From Rhyacophila brunnea (taxonomy: Eukaryota; Arthropoda; Insecta; Trichoptera; Rhyacophilidae), in contig JAGYXB010000659.1 of assembly GCA_022495005.1 (NCBI GenBank), forward strand, positions 682,001-746,000: a stretch of DNA of 64,000 bases, given 5' to 3'. A program made the translations under genes and the position numbers. The notes beneath the pieces were generated by a model. The model did no database searches, had not been told where the DNA came from, and saw nothing but the letters and a program-made list of their open reading frames with translations. Of the stretch, positions 54,299 through 64,000 are shown piece after piece (the first letter of the stretch is position 1; each line of letters opens with the position of its first letter).

Positions 54299-56938
54299 CT
54301 AGCTGAGCCAGCTGGCTCTCGCCAGTCTGTCTCGCTAGGTCTTGCAGACAGCTTTTCGTCATGATGACATGGTGTTGGATTTTAATATAATTTTAAAGTA
54401 TGTATATATGGCGCCATAGTTTTCCCTTCGGGATGGATTTTCGTTCACGTCAGACAGTTTGACATTTCGCTGATTTGCCAGTTTTACGATTTGCATGTCG
54501 TCACTGCCAATACAAATTTGGAGTCATATGCGTAGTCTATTCTAGAGTCTGGCCTTCACAATATCATCTGACACCACTTCAGGCTGCTAGGCCTAGCAGA
54601 ACAGCTGGCAATCGCCGATTGCTACCAATGACATTTTAATTTTAATACAATATATGTGTAGGTATGTGCATTTAAATATGATAAATAATTATACATCTCA
54701 TTCATTTGAATATACAGCAATATTATGTGATTATCATAAAAACGACCCAATATATCCAAATAGTAATCTCTTTCGGGACCCATTTACATAATAAAAAAAA
54801 GTTAGCAGCACATTTTTTTGTTTCATTGTCTATAAAAAATAAATGCTTGCAGCCATAGAATAATATTTAAAAATCTAATTTTGAATTCAAAATTAACCTT
54901 AACCAATATAGTTTCCCGGTGCGAGACATTCATATCGAGACAAATGTTGATAAATAATAAAGCAATACATATTATATCTGAGAGGAATAGACCAATTCTG
55001 ATAAGAATAGGAATTTATAACTCCTAAAAATGTGGAATCAGCTTAAAGTGGCCTTCATCCAGCAGTGGATTGATACAGGTTGATGACGATAATGACGATA
55101 TAAATTGGTAGGTATATAAAATCACAAATTAAAAAAATATGGCAGTTTATATGACTAAGAAGAGTAGAATAAGGTTGGGATAATCTTCATCCAGCAGTGG
55201 GTTGATTTTGGTTGATGATGATAATGACGATATTATGAATGGGTAAATATAATATCAGCAATTTTGATAAATATATAAATTCATATGACCAACAGAAATA
55301 CAAACAACTTAGAGAGGCCTTCATCCACCAGTGGATTGATTCAGGCTCGATAATGGCAATATAAATAGATATAATATAATATCACCGATTTTGATAAATA
55401 CTGCAATTCATATGACATAAAGGAGTAGAATCAGGCTAGGGAGGCATTTATCCAGCAGTGGATTGGTTCAGGTCGATGATGATAAGGGCGATAGAAATAG
55501 GTATAATATCACAAATTCGTTAAACCTATAGTAGTAGAATCAGGTTGCGGAACCCTTCATACAGCAGTGGATTGATCGTGGTTGATGATGATGGCGATAT
55601 GAATATGTAGATATTTATAATATCCCCGATTTTGATACATACAGCATTTCATATGACAGAAAGGAGTATAATCAGGCTATGGGAGGCCTTTATCCAGCAG
55701 TGGATTGGTTCAGGTCGATGATGATAAGGATGATAGAAATAGGTATAATATCACAAATTCGTTAAACCGATAGTAGTAGAATCACGTTGCGGAACCTTTC
55801 ATCCAGCAGTGGATTGATGATGATGATGAAATTCAAGACTGTCAAGAATACAATCAACGTAGAGAGGCCATTATCCAGCAGTGGATTTATTGAGGCTCGA
55901 GATAATAATGGCATTATAATAATATAGATAGGTAGATAGTATAATATTACTGATTTTGATAAATATAATAATTCATGTGTAAGTAAGGAGTAGAATAAGG
56001 CTGAGGAGGCCTTCATCCAGCCATGGATAGGTCCAGATTGATGATGCTAAGGATGATAAAAATAGGAAGATATTATACAATATCACAAATTTTGTTAACT
56101 ATAACAATTCGTATTAATTTCTTTCATTGTTTGCAATGGCAACTTAATATGACTATATTATAATCTATGGAAATTAGTAGCTTACGTAATTATTCAATTA
56201 AAAAGAGCGCATGAACAGCCACAAAGAAGTATTGAAAAAAAAAACAAATTTGGAATACAATTACGTTATCTATGGAATAATTGCATATCATCATACCATA
56301 TAATCAATAAAATTCTCTATGATTATTAATTAATAGAAAACTCATCTTACAATAAAAATATCTTGATTGAAATTGATTATTTAATATGCTAATAGAAATG
56401 TCACATTTTTTCGATTATTTCTGCAAATTCTAAATTTGAATTCTGATACTTCAAATGAACTTGGTTATATCACAAAAGAAAACAATTGAAAATCAATCAT
56501 CTATTATTTCAGTTTGACAGATAAATAGCAGTGACGTGGTTTTAGCTTATATTTTCGTAATAATTAGTGAGGAAATATCCATTTATTTCTTGTTTGTACG
56601 CCAATGTGTTGCTTACAGATTTGAATAGTTTTGTGGAATATTAATTTAGATATTTTGCAATATTGATTATATAGAAAGAATTAAGCGACATTATAATCGA
56701 TTTGCGGTAGACGAAAGGCAAGATGCGAAAATGTATGGTGACGGATGTAAAACGCGATTTAAAAACGATAGTATCTGTGATTGTGTCGAGTTATATCAAA
56801 TTTGTGCCCGATTCAAATGGTAGTAGATTCGGGACTCCAAAAATTGAAGTGAATTCCTTTAATAATCAACAAAGTGGTATTTAAATAAAAAAGTTGACGT
56901 ATTTTCCAAAATCTCTTAGGATAATAATATATAGGAGA
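54299..56938 (-). mobile_element. Non-autonomous Helitron, copy A
   Basis: Minus strand: 5' end TCTCCTATATATTATTATCC (56938), 3' end CTGGCTCAGCTAG (54299) preceded by a hairpin CTGGC-GAGA-GCCAG. The 3' neighbour base on the minus strand is T. Its 3' terminus closely resembles that of the coding Helitron at 9969 (GGTCAGCTAG), and its 5' end shares the TCTC-TATATAT start, so the same machinery may have mobilised it. Contains a tandem array (55031-56090) and repeat L. No replicase coding. Confidence 0.82.
55031..56090 (+). repeat. Minisatellite array A, about 9 units, derived from an RTE 3' end
   Basis: Each unit carries 'aggccttcatccagcagtgg' or a variant, then 'attgattcagg' and a TGATGATGA run, i.e. 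the last ~60 bp of RTE family A, plus ~50-80 bp of AT-rich spacer. The first unit (55031-55090) keeps 'tggaatcagcttaaagtggc', closest to the parent element. Spacing of the anchors is about 72-142 bp. Confidence 0.85.
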
Positions 56939-57639
56939 CTAGCTGAGCCAGCTGGCTCTCGCCAGTCTGTCTCGCTAGGTCTTGCAGACGGCTTGGCGGT
57001 GTTGGATTTTAATTTAATTGTGAAGTATGCATAGAGTTTTCCCTTCGGAATTGATTTTCATTCACCTCAAGACAGTTTGACATTTTGCTGATTTGTCAGT
57101 TTTACGATTTTCAAGTCGTCACTATCAATATAAATTTGGGGTCATATGTGTAGTCTATTCTGGAGTCTGGCCTTCACAATATCGTCCGACACCACCTCAG
57201 GCTGATAGGCCAAGTAGAACAGCTTGCAATCGCCGATTTTTTCTGACTGACACCGACATTTTAATAGAATAAAATATGTGTAGTTATATAAATGTTTCGT
57301 TAAAACACGTGCATTTAATAATGATAAATAATTATACATAAATTCGAATATAAAGCAATGTATGTGATTATTATAAATGGTGATCCAATATAACATGAAT
57401 ATTAATCTGCCATGGGACCCATTTAGATAATAAAAGGTTAGCAGTATATAAATAATAAATGCTTGCAGCCGTTGAATAATATTTAAAAAATCAAATTTTG
57501 AATTAAAATTTAACCTTAAATAATATAGTCTTCCGGTGCGGGACATTCATATCGAAACAAAATTTATTTTGGGTATTTTAAATACATAGGTAGGTATATA
57601 AAATCACAAATAAAAAAAAATATAGCAATTTATATGACC

Positions 57640-60300
57640 AAGTAGAGTAGAATTAGGTTGGGATAACCTTTATCCAGCAGTGGATTGATCCTGGTTGATG
57701 ATGATGATGATGATGACGACGATATGAATATGTAGATAAATATAATATCACCAATTTTGATAAATACAGCAATTCAAATGACAGAAAGGAGTAGAATCAG
57801 GCTAGGGAGGCCTTTATCCAGCAGTGGAATTGTTCAGGTCGATGATGATGAGGATAATATAAATAGGTATAATATCATAACTTTGTTTAACCGCTAGTAG
57901 TAGAATCAGGTTGTGAAACCCTTCATCCAACAGTGGATTGATCCTGGTTGATGATAATGACTATATAAATATGTAGATAAATATAATATCACAGATTTTG
58001 ATAAATACAGCAATTCAAATGACAGAAAGGAATAGAATCAAGCTAGGGAGGCCTTTATCCAGCAGTGGAATTGTTCAGGTCGATGATGAGGATGATAGAA
58101 GTAGGTATAATATCACAAATTTGTTTAACCGCTAGTAGTAGAATCAGGTTGTGGAACCCTTTATCCAGCAGTGGAATGATCCTGGTTGATGATGATGACT
58201 ATATGAATATGTAAATAAATATAATATCACAGATTTAGATAAATACAGTAAATCAAATGACAGAAAGGAATAGAATCAAGCTAGGGAGGCCTTTATCCAG
58301 CAGTGAAATTATTCAGGTCGATGATGATGAGGATAATAGAAATAGGTATAATATCACAAATTTGTTTAACCGCTAGTAGTAGAATCAGGCTAAGGAACCC
58401 TTCATCCTGCAGTGGATTGATCCTGGTTGATGATGATGACTATATACATATGTAGATAAATATAATATCACAGATTTTGATGAATACAGCAATTCAAATG
58501 GCAGAAAGGAATAGAATCAGGCTAGGGAAGTCTTCATCCAGCAGTGGATTAATATTGGTTGATGATGATAATGACGATATTATGAATTGGTAAATATAAC
58601 ATCAGCAATTTTGATAAATATAGCAATTCATATGACCGACAGAAATTCAAAGAACTTAGAGAGGCCTTCATCCACCGGTGGATTGATTCAGGCTCATAAT
58701 GATAATGGAAATATAAATAGATATAATATATTATCACCGATTTTGATAAATACAGCAATTCAAATGACAGAAAGGAGTAGAATCAGGCATGGGAGGCCTT
58801 TATCCAGCAGTAGATGGGTTCAGGTCAATGATGATAAGGAAGATAGAAATAGGTATAATATAGTAGTAGAATCAGGTTGCGGAACCCTCCATCCAGCAGT
58901 GGATTGATTCTGGTTGATGATGATGACGATATGAATATATAGTAAAATGTAATATCACCGATTTTGATAAATACAGAAATTCATATCACAGAAAGGAGTA
59001 GAATCAGGCCAAGGAGGTCTTTATTAAGCTGTGGATTGGTTCAGGTCGATGATGATGATGATGACGATATGAATATGTAAATAAATATAATATCACCGAT
59101 TTTGATAAATTCAGAAATTCATATGACAGAAAGGAGTAGAATCAGGCTAGCGAGGTATTTATTAAGCAGTGGATTGGTTCAGGTCAATGATGATGATGCT
59201 GACGATATGAATATGTAGATAAATATAATATCTCCGATTTTGATAAATACAGCAATTCATATGACAGAAAGGAGTAGAATCAAGCTAGGGAGGTCTTTAT
59301 TAAGCAGTGGATTAGTTCAGGTCGATGATGATGATGATGACGATATGAATATGTAGTTAAATATAATATCACCGATTTTGATAAATACAGAAATTCATTT
59401 GACAGAAAGGAGTAGAATCAGGCTAGGGAGGTCTTTATTAAGCAGTGGATTAATCCTGGTTGATGATGATGATGATGATATGAATATGCTGATAAATATA
59501 ATATCACCGATTTTTATAAATACAGGGATTCGGATTCATATGACAGAACGGAGTAAAATCAGGCTAGGGAGGTCTTTATTAAGCAGTGTATTGGTTCAGG
59601 TCGGCGTGATGATAATGATGATGACGATATGAATATGTAGATAAATATAATATAACCGATTTTGATAAATACAGAAATTCATATGACAAAAAGGAGTAGA
59701 ATCAGTCTATGGAGGTCTTTATTAAGCAGAGGATTGATCCTGGTTAATGATGATGATGATAACAATATGAATTTGTAGATAAATATAGTATCACTGATTT
59801 TGATAAATACAGCAATTCATATGACAGAAAGGAGTAGATTCGTGCTAGGGAGGCCATTATCCAGCAGTGGATTGGTTCAAGTCGATGATGATAAGATGGA
59901 TAGAAATATGTATAATATCACAAATTTGTTAAACCAATAGTAGTAGAATCAGGTTGCGGAACTCTTCATCCAGCAGTGGATTGACCCTGGTTGATGATGA
60001 TGATGATTATTATGACGATATGAATATGTAGATAAATAGCATTAGAAATTCAATACTGTCAAGAATACAATCAACGTAGAGAGGCCTTCATCCAGCAGTG
60101 GATTTATTGAGGCTCGTGATAATAATGGCATAATATATAGATAAGTAGATAATAATATAATATCACTGATTTTGATAAATATAACAATTCATGTGTAAGT
60201 AAGGAGTAGAATAAGGCTGAGGAGGCCTTCATCCAGCAGTGGATAGGTCAAGATTGATGATGATAGGACGATAAAAATAGGTAGATATTATACAATATCA
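57640..60300 (+). repeat. Minisatellite array B, about 21 units, RTE-derived, with higher-order pattern
   Basis: Same unit as array A. Anchors 'cagcagtgg' from 57675 to 60234. Up to ~58.9 kb, short (~106-111 bp) and long (~129-133 bp) units alternate, a two-unit higher-order repeat of ~240 bp. From 58.9 to 59.9 kb only long units (134-145 bp) occur, with 'tattaagcagtgg' replacing 'tatccagcagtgg'. The frames predicted across this array are by-products of the repeat. Confidence 0.88.
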
Positions 60301-60888
60301 CACATTTTGATGATTATGACAATTCGTATTAATTTCCTTTATTGTTTGCAATGGCAACTTTGTTAGTTTAATATGACTATCTGATCTATGGAAATTAGTA
60401 GCCTAGGTAATTATTTAATAAAAAAGGATTGAGTGAACAGCCACAAAATATTTTAAAAAAATCAAATTTGGAATATCACGTTATCTATGAAATGGCCGTC
60501 AGTGGCGTACCCCGCTGTCAAAAGATATTATACGTAGTAAATTGTACCAGGATTATGTTTTTTTCACCGGAAAAAAGTGCGCCAATGCCTACATTACGAT
60601 ATTTGAATAAAAATAATCAAATCCGTTTGTCAAATAAAGGATTAGAAGGTCTTAAGCGACGAAGACGTCATTCTGCTGTATGTTAAAAGAAGTATGGCGA
60701 ATTGTATACGCTGTATGAGAAAATATCAGTTATAAACGTCACGTACCTGTAAAATCATTGAAAATTTGTGAAATGTGGTCAATTCAAACGGTAGATGAAT
60801 CGGTAGCGCACATTTTGAAGTGAAGATGTAAAAATAACAATAAAATGTCGCTTAAATGAGCCGTTAGTGAATTTTCCAAAATCTCTTA

Positions 60889-61805
60889 GAGCCCGATGCT
60901 CAATTCGTACTTACCATAAAATAACAGTAAAAATTGTAAGTAGCCGAAATCCATCTGTTAACTATAGATTATAGAGATAAGGAATCCTTAACCATAGACT
61001 ACTTTTGTTATGAACTCGCCCCCTTGCCCCCCTTCCGTATTGCCATTTACCACTGACAGCTGCTGTCAAAATAAATTGACGTTTCTTTAAAACGGCCAAT
61101 ACACTCAAATTCATTTAACAATTGATCTCAATATGGGTATTGAACAACTATTAAATATCCGTGACATTTAATACGACACATTTTCCTTTATTTTCTTGAT
61201 TCTGTACATGTCTTAATTTAGTAAAACCGATTATCGAATTGAAATGTCAGTGTAAATGAATTATGAATTAACTTTTCTTATTCAGATTTAGATATTTATG
61301 TAATATTAAACCAATAGATAGGTAGTTGAAATATATAAGTACTTAGTTACCTACACACCAACATGGTAATTATGTTTTAATCACTCTATATAATTATTCA
61401 CATCATGGTATATATTTGTAATAATTGTAAATGACAAAATCTGACATTTCAACGGCAAGTGTTACCGTATCGGGAAAACATGGTCAAAAAATAACTTATA
61501 TTATTCACTAATTGCGGAGACATTTAATCATTTTTATTAAATATTAATTGTGTATTTATAGTTATTGAATTTATTTTGTATATTTTTCATATTTTTGTCA
61601 TCGTTTAACAATTACAAAATAATTTACCTAAATTATGAAAAAGAGAATTTTATATATATGGTAATATTTTCAATAGAAAAACAGAACGAAGCTATTGCAG
61701 ATTTGGTGGACCATAGACAACTCGATCATAACTATGAAAAGCTTTCTGGATAGTGTTTTGTTGTTATTTTGTTGTAATTATGACAGACGATTGTGCATAG
61801 GGCTC
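60889..61805. mobile_element. TIR element with TTA duplication inside Helitron copy B
   Basis: Inverted ends GAGCCCGATGCTCAATTCG and GAGCCCTATGCACAATCG. TTA on both sides (60886-60888, 61806-61808); copy A has the uninterrupted 'atctcttaggataataat'. 917 bp, AT-rich, no transposase. Fits PIF/Harbinger. Confidence 0.82.
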
Positions 61806-62064
61806 TTAGGATAATAATAATGAAAGATAAATCCAAACATTATGAGTAGGTAGTAAAAGTGGCATGGAAATGTGTTGGGCATAACGAAGAAAGATCACAA
61901 AAGGAACCAATGGACAATAATTTGATATGCTGCTTATATATAGTGGAACTTCTTCAATATTTTGAATTTCACGACACATCATTGTAGTTGGTTGTTATTG
62001 TATAAGTTGTATGTGACTAATATTTATATATTTTAATCTCTGTGGAGTATTTTACTGTTGTATT

Positions 62065-63300
62065 TTACCACGTTTTTATTAGCTCGTATTCTTGTTTGTC
62101 CAGTACAATTTTTTTCTTTTTTGTCAAAATCTTGCAATCGATTTTTAACTAACTTCCTGACTAGCTAGAGTCAGGGGTCGGCAAACTCTTGGACCAAAAG
62201 AGCCAAATATGAGTATGGCAACGGTTAAAAATTTTTTCGAGAGCCATACATATATTTTTATAAATATGATTTATTTCAGTGAATGTTATTGTTTATTTAT
62301 CAAGTGAAGAAGATTTTGCGAATAAAACTAATGCACATATACGTTTTTTTATTGTTGACATTATAAATATATTTTTTACAGAAAAAGAGTTGCATACAAT
62401 TTTCACGCATTCCTTAAAACTAATGTGAACAATGACCTTCCTTGCATTTCTTTGGAGAGTGTCTGTATGTTTGGTATGTAACTTGTAGTTTTCAATTTTA
62501 GGCGTGACTCCAAATTTTCATCGGTTATTTGGCTTCTCTAAATGCTATTTATATTGTTCATCGTAATATTTACCTTATTATGTAGAACTTTTAGTATTTG
62601 TTGTTAGTGTTTTAGCTGTGTTGTGAAATTAAATTGCATTTTTCTCTCTCCAAATCCTCAATTTTGGTGGCAAGACCTACAAATTTGGAGCTACATAACT
62701 CTTTTCTTGTTAAATCCACAAATTTTTTTTTTTTCAAAAGTGCTCGTGTCAATATGAAATGGAGAAAAATTTAATTTGTCGACTATTGCAATGGGCGGAT
62801 TTAAAACGACAACAATCATACCTTTTTTGTAAAAAATGTGAATTGGGAATTTGGCAAAGAGCCGCACGCCAATACCCAAAGAGCCACATGTGGCTCGCGA
62901 GCCGCGGTTTGCCGATCCCTGAGCTAGACATTCGAAACTTTTAGAATATATCATAACAAGATGCCAATGCATTCTTTTAATACTTTTAGCCATCTTTAAG
63001 CAGAATTGAATTCATTTTCAGTTAATTCTGTTTTGTATGAAAAGTTATTTCGGAAGAAATCCGTAATCCAATCCACTATTATTAGTTGCTAAGGAGGTGG
63101 TCCTAGCAACTAAATTATTAATATATACGTGCGTTACTATAGAAATCAAAATGACTTTTTAGTATTATATATTTGTTTGTTTGTTGCAAAATAGCAAAAA
63201 AATATTTGTCCTAAATTATTTATACATAGAATTGTCAAGTGTATATAATTCAACAGAAAATTTAAAAACGTGGTATATAAAAAGGTCTTTTTATCTTATC
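62065..63300 (+). repeat. Dispersed repeat R1 split by a hAT element
   Basis: Halves 62065-62171 and 62922-63300 match 14655-15075 and 30595-31535. The right half also keeps the intact 'catctttaagcagaatt' site that is occupied in the 30.7-kb copy. Confidence 0.82.
62172..62921. mobile_element. hAT element nested in R1
   Basis: Ends CAGGGGTCGGCAAACTC and GCGGTTTGCCGATCCCTG are typical hAT termini. Flanks 'agctagag(t)' and 'agctagac' form an imperfect 8-bp duplication of the R1 sequence 'agctagac'. The minus strand near 62500-62540 contains 'NLESRLKLKTTSYIPNIQ', which resembles the C-terminus of SCAND3/ZBED-type hAT transposases, but this is a weak match. Confidence 0.82.
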
Positions 63301-63539
63301 GGTAAAACTACATAAACCATTTTAAAAAATCAAAAACGAGCTTTAAAAGCATTTAATATTATCATGTCTTTGATTGATTAATTCAGAATATTGCATAATT
63401 ATAATGTGACGGTATATTCCGAGTTTCGAATTCATTCAGGTTTTTCGTCAAATTAATTCAACATAATAACACATGTGTTTTTAAATGCAAATATCAGTTA
63501 TCATTATAGCGCAAACACAAGTAATTCTATAAAATTTTC
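63301..63539. other. No feature recognised
   Basis: AT-rich. If the next feature is a first exon, its 5' UTR and promoter would lie here; no clear TATA/initiator pair could be assigned. Confidence 0.4.
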
Positions 63540-63660
63540 ATGCAAAATTTGCACCGTACGTTTATTCTTTTTTTACTCATTTTGCAGTGCGGAGCCAACT
63601 TTTCGCAATATAAGTTTGTGAACAGTTCAGCAGAGCGACAAAATGCTACTACAACTGAAG
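63540..63660 (+). CDS. Candidate first coding exon with signal peptide
   Basis: ATG at 63540. The peptide begins MQNLHRTFILFLLILQCGA: a short positive N-region, a hydrophobic core and small residues suited to signal-peptidase cleavage near position 20. It continues QYKFVNSSAERQNATTTE, with two N-glycosylation sequons (NSS, NAT). A donor AAG/GTATGA follows at 63661. The alternative is an internal exon of 73 nt starting at 63588, since the signal-peptide codons also form a strong pyrimidine tract and 'ttttgcag' acceptor. The frame stays open to 63779 without splicing. Product unknown. Confidence 0.45.
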
Positions 63661-64000
63661 GTATGAATGGAATTTCAAAACGAGTCAACGTTTTTCATCG
63701 TACAGAGCAATGCTACGAACGTAGGAAAAACATCCCTTATCCCAAGAAGAAAAAAAACACTGTAACCTTACTGGAATAACAGAACAAGTTTTTGATGCTC
63801 TGACAGAAGGAACATGTCACACTACTATACGAATGCAGCAAAACTTTAAAAGTTACATTAAACTATAGATATAAAAAACCACAAAAAATACACTCTATAA
63901 GCGTATAATAAATCGTCAATACCTCATAATAGATCATTAGTAATTATAAACAATAAAAATACCACAACACTCAAGAGGTGTAAAATCGTCCATTTTGGGA
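63661..64000. other. No further feature
   Basis: After the open frame ends at 63779 the sequence is AT-rich to the window edge. Confidence 0.5.

Larger units (their letters stand above)
56939..61827 (-). mobile_element. Non-autonomous Helitron, copy B
   Basis: Same 3' end and hairpin as copy A (CTAG at 56939-56942). Candidate 5' end TCTTTCATTATTATTATCC at 61827, preceded by A. The left part (56939-57600) matches 54299-54960; the right part (60300-60450 and 60840-60888) matches 56090-56240 and 56880-56925. It holds a longer array (57640-60300) and a 917-bp insertion near its 5' end. Confidence 0.78.

Noticed and set aside
57142..57546. 134-codon minus frame in Helitron copy B
   Set aside because: Starts on a weak codon, is rich in Y/I/L/F from AT-rich DNA, and the corresponding region of copy A is broken by stops.
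59378..59632. Frames of 60-106 codons within the minisatellite arrays (also 58587-58907, 55762-56016)
   Set aside because: Their peptides simply repeat with the array unit (RSRIRLGRSLLSS-type); no selection or domain visible.
55031..60300. Regularly spaced repeats as a CRISPR-like array
   Set aside because: Units are long, diverged and contiguous with related spacers, and derive from an RTE tail in a eukaryotic context.
61565..61753. 62-codon frame inside the TTA-flanked element
   Set aside because: Low-complexity hydrophobic start, no transposase motif; likely fortuitous.

Overview
This window looks like AT-rich, transposon-packed intergenic and intronic DNA from an insect. The reasons are tRNA-derived SINEs, several non-LTR retrotransposon families, Helitrons, hAT elements, a Penelope-like fragment, a short interstitial tract of the insect telomere repeat (TTAGG)n, and the lack of any long intact host gene. 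The order was not determined. There is no rRNA gene, no intact tRNA gene and no CRISPR. All class names come from motifs and end structures read by eye, without database searches.

Layout. 0-9.9 kb: MITEs, an RTE reverse-transcriptase tail nested between inverted repeats (2.0-2.6 kb), a hAT element with an 8-bp target duplication (4.6-5.3 kb), a second RTE tail and SINEs. 10-12.1 kb: a minus-strand Helitron deletion derivative with recognisable coding blocks, split by a palindromic insertion. 12-23 kb: SINEs, RTE tails, TIR elements (some with TTAA or TTA duplications), a Transib-like family, and a foldback element holding a telomere-repeat core. 23.5-27.5 kb: the largest element, a near full-length CR1/Jockey-group LINE with intact ORF1 and a frameshifted ORF2. 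28-54 kb: more SINEs, nested TIR elements, hAT and Penelope fragments, and several short plus- or minus-strand stretches that look like single host exons with splice sites. 54.3-61.8 kb: two non-autonomous Helitrons joined head to tail, each carrying a tandem array built from the last ~60 bp of an RTE element. 62-64 kb: a dispersed repeat split by a hAT element, then a possible signal-peptide exon.

The three most unusual things are: (1) a small foldback repeat family with retrotransposon-type target duplications whose arms carry a complete hammerhead-ribozyme core (20.3, 23.2, 35.4, 44.5/44.7, 53.5 kb); (2) the tandem Helitrons whose internal minisatellite derives from an RTE 3' end; (3) nested insertions whose empty sites are visible elsewhere in the same window, which lets element ends and insertion order be read directly.

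Host coding content is uncertain. The best candidates are a phase-compatible three-exon chain at 45.80-47.21 kb (+), single exons at 34.57, 51.50 and 63.54 kb (+) and at 29.86 kb (-). They could belong to one or more large genes with transposon-filled introns, but no gene was identified.
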